A stretch of DNA of 64,000 bases from Pseudomonas fluorescens (GTDB taxonomy: Bacteria > Pseudomonadota > Gammaproteobacteria > Pseudomonadales > Pseudomonadaceae), in NCBI RefSeq assembly GCF_000730425.1, contig NZ_CP008896.1, positions 5,208,001 to 5,272,000 of the forward strand, read 5' to 3'. Below the pieces are notes generated by a model, which ran no database searches, was not told where the DNA came from, and saw only the letters and a list, made by a program, of their open reading frames with translations. Position 1 is the first letter of the stretch; every line of letters starts with the position of its first letter. A program made the position numbers and the translations under genes. Shown here piece after piece: positions 27,362-36,925 of this stretch.

Positions 27362-27910
27362 ATGAAAACCTGGCGTGTGCTTATGACCGCGATGGTGTTG
27401 CTGCTCCTGAGCGGCTGCCTGGTGACCTTCAAGGAGCCCATGCCGGCCCGCGAAGCGGCGCCTGATGCGCTGCTGGGCAAGTGGGCCAGCCGCAACGCCT
27501 GGGGCGAGCCGCTCGACCTGCAGATCAGCCGGGCGGGCCAACATCGCTACAAGGCAGTGAGTACTTCCCAGGCCCAGCCGGTCAAGCGTGATGAGTATCT
27601 GTTCAGCGTGTCGCGCCATGGCAACCGCTGGTACCTGTCGGCACCGCTGCCGGACACGCTGGGCGGGCACTTTATCCTCGCCGGCTTTGAATTGAATGAT
27701 GCCCGCGAACTGGTGGTCTACACCCTCGACCCTGAGGCGATCAGCCAGGCCATCGTGCAGAAAGCCCTGATTGGTAGCAGCGTGGAAACCGTCGAAGGCG
27801 ACGGGATATTGATCGGCAGCCCCATGAACCAGGTCCTGGCTTACCTGGATGATCCGGCCAACGCCGATGTGTTTGTCGAAGCCGTGCGCTATCAGCGCGT
27901 GGGCAAATAA
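27362..27910 (+). CDS. Predicted lipoprotein, unknown function
   Basis: 182-residue protein with a signal peptide ending in the lipobox LLSGC (C19), so it should be lipidated and anchored in the envelope. The mature part has a lipocalin-like feel (LLGKWASRNAWGEPLDLQI, DEYLFSVSRHGNRWYLSAPL), but I do not recognise a named family. It is followed 21 nt later by the QEGLA peptidase gene in the same direction, so the two are probably co-transcribed. Confidence 0.82.
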   Translation: MKTWRVLMTAMVLLLLSGCLVTFKEPMPAREAAPDALLGKWASRNAWGEPLDLQISRAGQHRYKAVSTSQAQPVKRDEYLFSVSRHGNRWYLSAPLPDTLGGHFILAGFELNDARELVVYTLDPEAISQAIVQKALIGSSVETVEGDGILIGSPMNQVLAYLDDPANADVFVEAVRYQRVGK

Positions 27911-27931
27911 CGTTTAGAGAGGAAGTACCGG

Positions 27932-29209
27932 GTGGACGATTACCAGCAGACGATACGCACCTTGTCCGATCGCATTGTGCTGGCGCAAACACCGATTCGC
28001 GTCCTCGACGCCGTCAAGTGGGACGACAACATTCGCAAGGGCTTCCTCCAGGGCAAAGGCAAGCACATGCCGGCGGTGGACCGCGACTATTACCTGAACC
28101 GGCCATTGTCGTTCGATTCCAGCAAGGTGAAGCTGGAGTTCCAGAACATCGAGCGCGATATCACTCGCCAATTGGGCCAGTTCAATCCGGTCGGGCAGAT
28201 CATGCGGCGCATGTGCAAGGAGTACCGCATGGTGGTGCGCATGCTTGAAGCCCGTGGCACCGAGGATTTCGGCCTGATTTCCCAGGAGCTTTACGGTGCG
28301 GCGTCCGATGCGTTCCATGCCGGTGACCCGACCCTGGCCGACCTGGGCCTGATGCTCTCCGATTACCTGAACAATATCGACGGTCGCGGCGATCTCAAGG
28401 ACGAAGCCAAGACCCTGACCGCCAAGGACGCCGTGAGCCTGCTGCAAAGTCGCCTGAACAAGGTGTTTGGCGAGGCCGAGGAGACCATCCGCGTCTTTGA
28501 GTCCGATGGCATTGTGGCCGATGCGGCGGCGGGCGCCGACTACATCAAGATCCGCGCCGATGCGATGTTCAACGAGCGCGATGTGCGGGCCCTGGAAGTC
28601 CATGAGGGGCTGGTCCATGTCGGCACGACCCTCAATGGCCAGAACCAGCCGATCTGCACTTTCCTGTCCAAGGGGCCGCCGTCGTCGACCGTGACCCAGG
28701 AAGGCCTGGCGATCCTGATGGAGATCATCACCTTCGCCTCCTATCCCAGCCGCCTGCGCAAGCTGACCAACCGCACCCGCGCGATCCATATGGTGGAAGA
28801 GGGCGCCGATTTCCTGCAGGTGTTCGAGTTCTTCCGTGAGCAGGGCTTTGAAATGGCCGAGAGCTACGGCAACGCCAGCCGGGTTTTCCGTGGCTCGACG
28901 CCGACGGGCCTGCCGTTTACCAAGGATTTGTCCTACCTCAAGGGCTTTATCATGGTCTACAACTACATCCAGCTGGCGGTGCGCAAAGGCAAGCTGGAGC
29001 AGGTGCCGTTGTTGTTCTGCGGCAAGACCACCCTGGAAGACATGCGCACCTTGCGTCAGTTGGTGGACGAGGGCCTGGTGGTGCCGCCCAAGTACTTGCC
29101 GGATCAGTTCCGCGATATGAACGCGCTGTCGGCGTGGATGTGCTTCTCCAACTTCCTCAATCACCTGAGCCTGGATCGGATCGAGGCGGACTACTCCAAT
29201 ATCCTCTGA
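27932..29209 (+). CDS. DUF1704/QEGLA-motif protein, putative zinc carboxypeptidase
   Basis: 425-residue cytoplasmic protein of the family named for its QEGLA motif (also labelled flavohemoglobin expression-modulating). H224-E225-GLV-H229 (VHEGLVHVGT) is an HExxxH zinc-binding signature, and E257 of TQEGLAIL is a fitting third ligand. The same DUF1704 fold is found in the eukaryotic tubulin tyrosine carboxypeptidase MATCAP. A metallopeptidase role is therefore likely, although bacterial substrates are unknown. The GTG start has GAGAGGAAG at good spacing. It forms a likely operon with the preceding lipoprotein gene. Confidence 0.85.
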   Translation: MDDYQQTIRTLSDRIVLAQTPIRVLDAVKWDDNIRKGFLQGKGKHMPAVDRDYYLNRPLSFDSSKVKLEFQNIERDITRQLGQFNPVGQIMRRMCKEYRMVVRMLEARGTEDFGLISQELYGAASDAFHAGDPTLADLGLMLSDYLNNIDGRGDLKDEAKTLTAKDAVSLLQSRLNKVFGEAEETIRVFESDGIVADAAAGADYIKIRADAMFNERDVRALEVHEGLVHVGTTLNGQNQPICTFLSKGPPSSTVTQEGLAILMEIITFASYPSRLRKLTNRTRAIHMVEEGADFLQVFEFFREQGFEMAESYGNASRVFRGSTPTGLPFTKDLSYLKGFIMVYNYIQLAVRKGKLEQVPLLFCGKTTLEDMRTLRQLVDEGLVVPPKYLPDQFRDMNALSAWMCFSNFLNHLSLDRIEADYSNIL

Positions 29210-29224
29210 CCACCCCTTCAACTC

Positions 29225-29308
29225 TAGGAGCTTGCCGGCGATAGCGATCAGCCAGACACTGGTGTGGTAACTGGCAGTTAGCAATCGCCGGCAAGCCGGT
29301 TCCTACAG
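29225..29308. repeat. REPIN-like pair with a deleted left REP
   Basis: The left unit reads TAGGAGCTTGCCGGCGAT, lacking the CCGG of the full core. The right inverted unit (ATCGCCGGCAAGCCGGTTCCTACAG) is complete. It separates the QEGLA gene from the hydrolase gene. Confidence 0.8.
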
Positions 29309-29340
29309 TTGATCCTCAACCCTTTGCGAGGTTTCAACGG

Positions 29341-30255
29341 ATGCGACTCCTCGGCATTCTATGCCTGCTCCTGACCCTCAACGGCTGCAGCTCGCTGCTG
29401 TTCTACCCCGAGCCCGGCCTGCCGTTCACCCCGCAACAGGCACGCCTGGAGTACCGTGACGTCACCCTGACCACCGCCGATGGCCTCAAGCTGCGCGCCT
29501 GGTGGCTGCCAGCCAAGGCTGGCGTACCGCTCAAGGGCACGGTGCTGCACCTGCACGGCAATGGGGGCAACCTGTCCGGGCACTTGGGTGGCAGTTGGTG
29601 GCTGCCGACCCAAGGCTATCAAGTGCTGATGCTGGACTATCGTGGCTATGGTGTGTCCGAAGGCAAGCCATCGTTGCCGGCTATCTACCAGGACCTGGAC
29701 GCCGCCTTCCAGTGGCTCGACCAGGCCCCCGAAACCCAGGGCCAGCCGCTGGTGGTCCTTGGCCAAAGCCTGGGCGGGGCGTTGGCGGTGCATTATTTGG
29801 CGGCGCACCCCGAGCGCCAGCCACGGCTCAAGGCGCTGGTGTTGGATGGTGTGCCCGCCAGTTATCGTGATGTAGGGCAATTCGCCTTGAGCACTTCCTG
29901 GCTAACATGGCCGTTTCAGGTGCCGTTGTCGTGGCTGGTGCCGGATGCCGACAGCGCGATCCATGGCATGCCACAACTGACCGGCGTGCCGAAACTGCTG
30001 TTCCACAGTCTGGATGACCCGATCGTGCCGCTTTCCAATGGCATCCGTCTGTATCAAGCTGCGCCGCCGCCAAGGGTGCTGCAACTGACCCGAGGCGGGC
30101 ATGTGCAGACCTTTGCCGACAAGACCTGGCAAACCGTAATGTTGCGTTATCTTGACGACCCGCAGCATTTCAATGGCCTGCGTCGCCTGGGGGAAATCCC
30201 CAATTACCCGGCGGCGCCCAATCCCAAAACTGAACCATCAGAGAGCCCGCAATGA
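29341..30255 (+). CDS. Alpha/beta-hydrolase lipoprotein
   Basis: 304-residue protein with lipobox LNGC (C16), so it is probably envelope-anchored. An alpha/beta-hydrolase fold follows: oxyanion HGNGGNLSGH, nucleophile elbow GQSLGG (S143), acid in LDDPIVP (D225/D226) and His in RGGHVQ (H254). The triad is complete, so esterase or lipase-like activity is likely. The next gene starts within its last codons (ATGA overlap), showing translational coupling. Confidence 0.87.
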   Translation: MRLLGILCLLLTLNGCSSLLFYPEPGLPFTPQQARLEYRDVTLTTADGLKLRAWWLPAKAGVPLKGTVLHLHGNGGNLSGHLGGSWWLPTQGYQVLMLDYRGYGVSEGKPSLPAIYQDLDAAFQWLDQAPETQGQPLVVLGQSLGGALAVHYLAAHPERQPRLKALVLDGVPASYRDVGQFALSTSWLTWPFQVPLSWLVPDADSAIHGMPQLTGVPKLLFHSLDDPIVPLSNGIRLYQAAPPPRVLQLTRGGHVQTFADKTWQTVMLRYLDDPQHFNGLRRLGEIPNYPAAPNPKTEPSESPQ

Positions 30256-30578
30256 GCGAAGAACGCAACATGATACCCCTGATCCTCACTGGCATCGGCA
30301 CCATCATCGGTACCGTTGGCTGCCTGTGGTATTACGGCTACCTGCACTTTGCCAAGCCCGAGGATGCGTTGCTGCTCAGCGACTACACCATGCTCAAGAC
30401 CGTGCCCGGCGAGGACTATAAAGTCTCCCTGACCCCTGCGCCCCAGGTGGCGCAATGCGTCGATGGCGTGCTGGTGTTGTTCGATACTGAGCAAAAGGGT
30501 TTGACCGGCGTACTGGTGAACAGCAAGAAACAGGCAGTGCGCTGCATGGGGCAGGAAACCCCACAGTTACAGCAGTAA
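30252..30578 (+). CDS. Conserved small membrane protein
   Basis: 108-residue protein with one N-terminal membrane segment (about 8-28, IPLILTGIGTIIGTVGCLWYYGY) and a probable extracytoplasmic domain of about 80 residues carrying two Cys (VAQCVD, VRCMG) that could form a disulfide. It overlaps the hydrolase stop by 4 nt (ATGA), so the two are translationally coupled. Function unknown. Confidence 0.75.
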   Translation: MSEERNMIPLILTGIGTIIGTVGCLWYYGYLHFAKPEDALLLSDYTMLKTVPGEDYKVSLTPAPQVAQCVDGVLVLFDTEQKGLTGVLVNSKKQAVRCMGQETPQLQQ

Positions 30579-30675
30579 ACCAGCCGGTAGTTTTTGGAAC
30601 CATATTTTGTACGACGCCACTGATTGGGTTGTCGGCAGCGCTGACAAGTGACCCTTAATTACGTGGAGTATCGTT

Positions 30676-30975
30676 ATGAGTATTGGTGGAATTGGTAGCG
30701 GGTTCGGTAACTTCAGCGGCGCCGGTATGGGGGATTCCGGCAATATGGTTGGCAAGGGGGTCGACGGTGGTCAGCAGCAGGGCGGTATGGACCCTGAGGC
30801 GCTGAAGAGGCTCCTGGCACAACTGTTGGGCGCTGCGGGTGGCGCAGGCGGATCCCAAGGCAGCAGTGGCGGTGGCGAGGATGATCAAGGCTCTACGCGC
30901 GATCAGATGAGTGGCCAAGGGCAGCAAGGCATGCAGATGCCCCAAGAGAACAACAACTCGATCAACTTCGGCTGA
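30676..30975 (+). CDS. Gly/Gln-rich, Cys-free small protein (99 aa)
   Basis: 99-residue low-complexity protein with about 29 Gly and no Cys, Trp, Tyr or His. It has a single predicted amphipathic helix (MDPEALKRLLAQLLGAAG) flanked by Gly/Ser/Gln-rich arms and no signal peptide. GGAG lies 7 nt before the ATG. The composition recalls harpins and other glycine-rich secreted proteins, but there is no secretion gene nearby and the resemblance may be only compositional. Confidence 0.7.
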   Translation: MSIGGIGSGFGNFSGAGMGDSGNMVGKGVDGGQQQGGMDPEALKRLLAQLLGAAGGAGGSQGSSGGGEDDQGSTRDQMSGQGQQGMQMPQENNNSINFG

Positions 30976-31001
30976 TCAGCCTCACCCTGGCGGTATCTTG
31001 C

Positions 31002-31034
31002 AAAAAAAGCCCTGCCTGGACCTCAGGCAGGGCT
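31002..31034 (-). terminator. Intrinsic terminator of lptF
   Basis: On the minus strand AGCCCTGCCTG and CAGGCAGGGCT form an 11-bp stem with a 5-nt loop, followed by seven T. It lies 25 nt beyond the lptF stop and also closes the region behind the plus-strand Gly-rich gene. Confidence 0.9.
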
Positions 31035-31058
31035 TACAGACCGGTGTACGTCAGACGG

Positions 31059-31841
31059 TTATTGAACCGAAGAGCGTGGCTTGACCGGCTGGTTGTCGTT
31101 GGAGATGGTCACTTCAACGCGGCGGTTCATGGCGCGGCCCGAAGCGCTGCCGTTGTCGGCAACCGGGTATTCCTTGCCGTAGCCCTGGGTCACGATGCGC
31201 GAGATTTCCACGCCTTGCTGGGCCAGTGCACGCTGTACCGAAGCGGCACGGCGCTCGGACAGGCTCTGGTTGTAGGAGTCCGAACCGGTGCTGTCGGTGT
31301 AGCCTTCGACAATCACTTTACGATCCGGGTTTTCGCGCAGGAACTGCGCCAGCTTGGTGATGTTGACCAGGCCGCTGGATTTCAGATCGGACTTGTTGGT
31401 GGCGAACAATACATCACCGAACGTCACCAGGGTGCCGCGATCGGTCTGCTTGGCATTCAAGCTGTTTTGCAGTTGCTTGATCTGTGCATCGCGAGCGTCG
31501 AGCAGGGCGCGGGCACGTTCGTCACCAGCGTTTTTCAGCTTGGATTCGGACTCGCGCAGGGCGATGGTGTCCTTGGCCACTTCAACCCGCTGGTTGGTCA
31601 GGTAGGCCAGTTGGTCGACCTTCTTCTCGTCTTCATTGTCGCGGTAGGCCTTGTCGGCCTTGTCCAGCCATTCGCTGGCGTCCTTGGTTTCCAGGGCGGC
31701 GATTTTGGTCGCTTGCGGGTTGGCTTGCAGGGCCGAGAAATTGGTCCGTGCGTTTTCCAGGTTCGCGTTAGGCGGGGTGGAGCAAGCCGCCAGTGCAACG
31801 CTCATCGCCAGCAGGGCAGGGATCATCAATTGTTTACGCAT
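31059..31841 (-). CDS. lptF: OmpA-family outer membrane lipoprotein LptF
   Basis: 260-residue outer-membrane protein. A lipoprotein signal (LAMSVALAACS, lipobox ALAAC) is followed by a coiled-coil region (about 50-120) and a C-terminal OmpA-like peptidoglycan-binding domain (VIVEGYTDSTGS, SERRAASVQRAL, RVEVTIS). P. aeruginosa LptF (PA3692), of about the same length, is AlgU-controlled and linked to oxidative-stress resistance and adhesion. It lies 54 nt downstream of the DUF4398 gene, probably in one transcript, and ends at the terminator at 31002-31034. Confidence 0.92.
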   Translation of the reverse strand: MRKQLMIPALLAMSVALAACSTPPNANLENARTNFSALQANPQATKIAALETKDASEWLDKADKAYRDNEDEKKVDQLAYLTNQRVEVAKDTIALRESESKLKNAGDERARALLDARDAQIKQLQNSLNAKQTDRGTLVTFGDVLFATNKSDLKSSGLVNITKLAQFLRENPDRKVIVEGYTDSTGSDSYNQSLSERRAASVQRALAQQGVEISRIVTQGYGKEYPVADNGSASGRAMNRRVEVTISNDNQPVKPRSSVQ

Positions 31842-31895
31842 AGTGGTGTCGTCCTTTCAATTCGATTTCGGGTGCGATGCAAACAAAGGCGCTGC

Positions 31896-32321
31896 TTACT
31901 TCTGCTGGATCAAAGCAGGGCGCATGCCTTCCTTACGCAGCTCCTGAACAGCCTTCTGGGAATCCTTCAGCGCCAGATCGGCCTTGGCAGCCTGGGCCTT
32001 GCGCTCTGCAACGCGAGCGTCCCACTCAGCCTGTTCGGCCAGGCGACGGGCTTCGTCGTACTTCTTGTCATGCATGGCCAGCTCGGCCTGCTTGAGCTTG
32101 TCCTGGGCAGCTTTCATTTCCACCGCAGCGTATTCGGTACCGCCAGCGCTGACGGCGCTGTTCACGGCCGATTGGGTCACGGCGTACTGCTCAGTCGGCG
32201 GGTTGCCGGCACAGCCTGCGAGAACGAAGCTGGTGCCGATTGCCAACGCGGCCAATTTGAGCCCGCGCAGGTGGTTAAACGAGGATTTGGCAGTGCTGGT
32301 CTTCATCGTCTTCAACTCCAT
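31896..32321 (-). CDS. DUF4398 lipoprotein
   Basis: 141-residue protein with a lipoprotein signal (lipobox VLAGC) and a long helical domain rich in Ala, Lys and Glu (MKAAQDKLKQAELAMHDKK, QAEWDARVAERKAQAAKADL), typical of DUF4398. It is probably an envelope lipoprotein that works with the OmpA-family protein encoded next. GAGGAG precedes the ATG at 32321 by 7 nt; an alternative ATG is at 32306. A candidate AlgU-type promoter lies upstream at 32388-32414. Confidence 0.88.
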   Translation of the reverse strand: MELKTMKTSTAKSSFNHLRGLKLAALAIGTSFVLAGCAGNPPTEQYAVTQSAVNSAVSAGGTEYAAVEMKAAQDKLKQAELAMHDKKYDEARRLAEQAEWDARVAERKAQAAKADLALKDSQKAVQELRKEGMRPALIQQK

Positions 32322-32387
32322 TGGATAACTCCTCAAAAACATCAAATCCATCTACGGTGTTCAGCGTTTGCGTTCTGGCGGTGAAGC

Positions 32388-32414
32388 TCAGTTTGCCTTT
32401 TCAAACGCCTGTTC
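32388..32414 (-). promoter_or_regulatory. Candidate AlgU (sigma-E-type) promoter of DUF4398-lptF
   Basis: On the minus strand GAACAG and ACTGA are separated by 16 nt, close to the GAACTT-N16-TCTGA AlgU consensus. It lies about 67 nt upstream of the start at 32321. AlgU control of lptF is known in P. aeruginosa; this exact site is an inference. Confidence 0.4.
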
Positions 32415-32557
32415 CAAGTGATGGCTTACTGGCTGTGACCCGAGGCTTTTTTGAATAGTTCAGCAAAGATGGCGATTTGCCCGAAAAAACTTCTGAACAA
32501 ATCTGACTAGTAGGTCAGCGTTTAAAAGTCGGAACTTTTGCCACGCGCAGCGGTATG

Positions 32558-32578
32558 CCGGGCCCATGAAAGGCCCGG
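32558..32578. other. Intergenic hairpin
   Basis: CCGGGCC and GGCCCGG form a 7-bp stem with a 7-nt loop, downstream of the 32614-32958 gene. No T-run follows. The surrounding 292-nt gap shows no other feature except the promoter at 32388. Confidence 0.4.
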
Positions 32579-32613
32579 TATGCAGGGGGTTGATGGTTTT
32601 TGGTGGATGTTTA

Positions 32614-32958
32614 TCAGTGCTTCTGATCGTCAGGCATGGCTGACATGTCGTGCAGATAACGCCGCGACAGTGAGAGGAAGCGCGGCGTCGGGCCTACATC
32701 TTCATACAGCGGATCACCCTCTTCATCGGTGGCAACCACATGCTGGCCCTGGATGTAGGGAAAGCTGGCTTCCAGCTCTTCCAGGGCGGCGCCGATCAGT
32801 TCACCGAGCAATTCCTCGGTGCTGCGCTTGGGGTACATCTCGCCGATGGCCGCCAGCCGCGCGGCGGCCTCTACATCCAGGTGAATGGCATATTCGGTCT
32901 TGGTCAGGCGACCCTTGGCGGTTTCTTCCCATTGCTGGGCCAGTTCTCGGATTTTCAT
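32614..32958 (-). CDS. Conserved small cytoplasmic protein, unknown function
   Basis: 114-residue protein beginning MKIRELAQQWEETAKGRLT. It is acidic at the C-terminal half (VATDEEGDPLYEDVGPTPRFLSLSRRYLHD) and has no signal peptide or membrane segment. A helix with SMYPKR-type text (EMYPKRSTEELLGELIGAALEELE) suggests a small helical fold. Pilin-assembly-like names have been used for such proteins, but I cannot support one from sequence. It is divergent from ppc and separated by 290 nt. Confidence 0.7.
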   Translation of the reverse strand: MKIRELAQQWEETAKGRLTKTEYAIHLDVEAAARLAAIGEMYPKRSTEELLGELIGAALEELEASFPYIQGQHVVATDEEGDPLYEDVGPTPRFLSLSRRYLHDMSAMPDDQKH

Positions 32959-33130
32959 GGCAACCTCAGTAATGCCCGGGGTAGCGGGCGGTGATGAGTG
33001 ACCGGTCGCGGCGTGGGTAACGCCACGACTTACCCTTCAGACTAGCTGCAACCCACAAAGTTATAGGACCGGCGATGATCGTTAACGATGACGCAGGAGA
33101 TCCGGATTAATGCGGCGCCTGGAAGTTTTT

Positions 33131-33155
33131 CGCTGGCGAGCCAGTTCCTACAAGG
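33131..33155. repeat. Single REP-like unit
   Basis: CGCTGGCGAGCCAGTTCCTACAAGG is a lone inverted REP-type unit upstream of ppc. The remainder of the 32959-33248 gap shows no clear promoter or gene. Confidence 0.5.
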
Positions 33156-33248
33156 GGCGCTGACTGCCGAACATTGCTTGTAAGACCGCGCCTTGATCGG
33201 CACTCTTGAGGATCAAAGCGTCCCGGATTCCTGGCTGGAGATTGGCTG

Positions 33249-35894
33249 ATGAGCGATATCGATGCACGTTTGCGTGAAGATGTTCACCTGCTGGGTGAAC
33301 TGCTGGGCAACACGATTCGAGAGCAGTACGGTGATGAGTTCCTCGACAAGATCGAGCAGATCCGTAAAGGCGCCAAGGCCGATCGCCGTGGTGCGGCCAC
33401 GGAGGCAGTGGCCGGCGAAGAGCTCAGTGCCAGTCTCAACCAGTTGCAGGAAGACGAATTGCTACCGGTGGCGCGTGCGTTCAACCAGTTCCTCAACCTG
33501 GCCAACATCGCCGAACAGTACCAACTGATTCACCGGCGCGATGAGTCCCAGCCAGCCCCGTTCGAGTCACGGGTGCTGCCCGAACTGTTGGCGCGCCTGC
33601 AGAGTGAGGGCCATAGCAGCGAGTCCCTGGCCCGGCAGTTGGCGCGGCTGGAGATCGAACTGGTGCTCACCGCCCACCCGACCGAAGTCGCGCGCCGGAC
33701 CCTGATCCAGAAATACGATGCCATCGCCGCGCAACTGGCGTTGCAGGATCACCGCGACTTGACCGGCGCCGAGCGCGAGCAGATTCGCCAACGCTTGCAA
33801 CGCCTGATCGCCGAAGCCTGGCACACCGAAGAAATCCGCCGTACCCGGCCCACTCCGGTGGACGAGGCCAAGTGGGGCTTTGCGGTGATCGAGCATTCGC
33901 TGTGGCACGCCATCCCCAACTACCTGCGCAAGGCTGACCAAGCCTTGCACGCCGCCACCGGCCTGCGCCTGCCCCTGGAGGCTGCACCGATTCGCTTTGC
34001 CTCATGGATGGGCGGCGACCGTGATGGCAATCCCAATGTGACCGCTCCGGTTACCCGTGAAGTGCTGTTGCTGGCGCGGTGGATGGCGGCAGATCTGTAC
34101 TTGCGTGATATCGATCACCTGGCATCGGAGCTGTCGATGCAGCGGGCCAGCCCCGAGTTGCAAGCCAGGGCCGGTGATAGCGTCGAGCCTTATCGGGCCC
34201 TGCTCAAGCAACTGCGCGAACGCCTGCGCGCCACCCGCAATTGGGCGCATGCGGCGCTGGCTAGCAACGTTCCGGCGCCGGCCGAGGTGCTGCAAAACAA
34301 TCGCGATCTGCTGGAGCCCCTGGAGCTGTGCTATCAGTCCCTGCACGCCTGCGGCATGGGGGTGATAGCCGACGGCCCGCTGCTCGATTGCCTGCGCCGT
34401 GCGGTAACGTTTGGCCTGTTCCTGGTACGCCTGGACGTGCGCCAGGACTCCAGCCGGCATTCGGCGGCGATGACCGAGATCACCGACTACCTCGGCCTGG
34501 GCCGCTATGAGGACTGGGACGAAGACGCACGCATCACCTTCCTGATGAAGGAGTTGGCTAACCGTCGCCCATTGTTGCCAGGCTATTTCAAGCCGTCGGC
34601 CGACACCGCCGAAGTGCTCAATACCTGCAAGGAAATTGCCGCCGCGCCGGCGGCGTCCCTTGGTTCCTATGTCATCTCCATGGCGGGTGCGGCATCCGAT
34701 GTGCTGGCGGTACAGTTGCTGCTCAAGGAGTCCGGGGTGCAGCGGCCGATGCGCGTGGTGCCGCTGTTCGAGACCCTGGCCGACCTGGACAACGCCGGCC
34801 CGGTGATCGAGCGCCTGTTGCTGCTACCTGGCTATCGCGCGCGCTTGCAAGGCCCGCAGGAAGTGATGATCGGCTACTCGGACTCGGCCAAGGACGCCGG
34901 CACCACCGCCGCGGCCTGGGCGCAATACCGCGCTCAGGAGCGCCTGGTGGATATCTGCCGTGAGCAGCAGGTGGAACTGTTGTTGTTCCATGGTCGTGGC
35001 GGCACTGTTGGCCGTGGCGGCGGCCCGGCCCACGCGGCGATTCTGTCGCAGCCGCCAGGTTCGGTGGCCGGGCGTTTCCGCACCACCGAGCAGGGCGAGA
35101 TGATTCGCTTCAAGTTCGGCTTGCCGGATATCGCCGAGCAGAACCTCAACCTGTACCTGGCCGCGGTGCTGGAGGCGACCTTGTTGCCACCGCCACCACC
35201 GGAACCGGCCTGGCGTCATTTGATGGATGAGTTGGCCGCCGATGGTGTCAGCGCCTATCGCGCGGTGGTGCGGGAAAATCCGCAATTCGTCGAGTACTTC
35301 CGCCAGTCCACGCCCGAGCAGGAACTGGGACGTCTGCCCCTGGGCAGTCGACCGGCCAAGCGCCGTGCCGGTGGCATTGAGAGTCTGCGTGCGATCCCGT
35401 GGATTTTCGGCTGGACCCAGACCCGCCTGATGCTGCCGGCCTGGCTGGGTTGGGAAGCGGCTTTGAGCAAGGCGTTGGAGCGCGGCGAAGGTGAGTTGCT
35501 GGGGCAGATGCGTGAACAATGGCCGTTTTTCCGCACTCGTATCGATATGCTGGAAATGGTCCTGGCCAAGGCCGACGCTGATATCGCCCGCCTGTATGAC
35601 GAGCGTCTGGTGCAGCCCGACCTGCTGCCGTTGGGTGCGCATTTACGCGACCTATTGTCGCAGGCGTGTGCCGTGGTGCTTGGCCTGACCGGGCAGTCGC
35701 AGCTGCTGGCCCACAGTCCCGACACCCTGGAGTTCATCCGCCTGCGCAACACCTACCTCGACCCGTTGCACCTGTTGCAGGCCGAGCTGCTGGCCCGCTC
35801 GCGCCAGCAGGAAGCGGCACAGGACAGCCCTCTGGAACAGGCGCTGCTGGTGTCCGTGGCCGGTATTGCCGCCGGATTGCGCAACACCGGCTGA
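33249..35894 (+). CDS. ppc: Phosphoenolpyruvate carboxylase
   Basis: 881-residue enzyme that carboxylates PEP to oxaloacetate, replenishing the TCA cycle. Conserved sites are [37 protein letters not shown] and the catalytic loop [14 protein letters not shown], followed by [10 protein letters not shown]. The C-terminus ends in GLRNTG, the bacterial variant of the conserved QNTG tail. Length is normal. It stands alone, with a large hairpin downstream at 35923-35971. Confidence 0.97.
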   Translation: MSDIDARLREDVHLLGELLGNTIREQYGDEFLDKIEQIRKGAKADRRGAATEAVAGEELSASLNQLQEDELLPVARAFNQFLNLANIAEQYQLIHRRDESQPAPFESRVLPELLARLQSEGHSSESLARQLARLEIELVLTAHPTEVARRTLIQKYDAIAAQLALQDHRDLTGAEREQIRQRLQRLIAEAWHTEEIRRTRPTPVDEAKWGFAVIEHSLWHAIPNYLRKADQALHAATGLRLPLEAAPIRFASWMGGDRDGNPNVTAPVTREVLLLARWMAADLYLRDIDHLASELSMQRASPELQARAGDSVEPYRALLKQLRERLRATRNWAHAALASNVPAPAEVLQNNRDLLEPLELCYQSLHACGMGVIADGPLLDCLRRAVTFGLFLVRLDVRQDSSRHSAAMTEITDYLGLGRYEDWDEDARITFLMKELANRRPLLPGYFKPSADTAEVLNTCKEIAAAPAASLGSYVISMAGAASDVLAVQLLLKESGVQRPMRVVPLFETLADLDNAGPVIERLLLLPGYRARLQGPQEVMIGYSDSAKDAGTTAAAWAQYRAQERLVDICREQQVELLLFHGRGGTVGRGGGPAHAAILSQPPGSVAGRFRTTEQGEMIRFKFGLPDIAEQNLNLYLAAVLEATLLPPPPPEPAWRHLMDELAADGVSAYRAVVRENPQFVEYFRQSTPEQELGRLPLGSRPAKRRAGGIESLRAIPWIFGWTQTRLMLPAWLGWEAALSKALERGEGELLGQMREQWPFFRTRIDMLEMVLAKADADIARLYDERLVQPDLLPLGAHLRDLLSQACAVVLGLTGQSQLLAHSPDTLEFIRLRNTYLDPLHLLQAELLARSRQQEAAQDSPLEQALLVSVAGIAAGLRNTG

Positions 35895-35922
35895 CATTTC
35901 TGGCGTGTTCTCAAGGGCTTGC

Positions 35923-35971
35923 ACACAAAACCGCCGGCCGACCCGAAAGGGCTCGGCCTGCGGTTTTGTGT
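35923..35971. terminator. Large GNRA-capped hairpin between ppc and adk
   Basis: ACACAAAACCGC (35923-35934) pairs with GCGGTTTTGTGT (35960-35971), then GGCCGA with TCGGCC, then CCC with GGG around a GAAA loop. The two strands together give 21 bp with small bulges. It likely ends ppc transcription but has no T-run after it. Confidence 0.7.
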
Positions 35972-36002
35972 CAGGGTTGCACCAAGGGAAACCGCGACCA
36001 AA

Positions 36003-36049
36003 CGGCTTGTGTGGTGCGGGTTCTTCCGACTTTTGGCGGCTTGTGTGGT
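36003..36049. repeat. 13-bp direct repeat in the adk leader region
   Basis: CGGCTTGTGTGGT occurs twice, at 36003-36015 and 36037-36049, 34 nt apart, between ppc and adk. It may be a binding site for a regulator of adk or simply a local duplication. Confidence 0.5.
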
Positions 36050-36052
36050 TAG

Positions 36053-36835
<783 letters not shown>

Positions 36836-36857
36836 TCTGATGATCGGCTTGACGTTC

Positions 36858-36886
36858 AACGGCCCGCTTGCGGGCCGTTGTTGTTT
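36858..36886 (+). terminator. Intrinsic terminator after adk
   Basis: AACGGCCCGC and GCGGGCCGTT form a tight stem and are followed by GTTGTTT, 22 nt beyond the adk stop. Confidence 0.8.
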
Positions 36887-36925
36887 ATACTGGCGCACTT
36901 TTTTTCGATTTGGACACCCACACCA

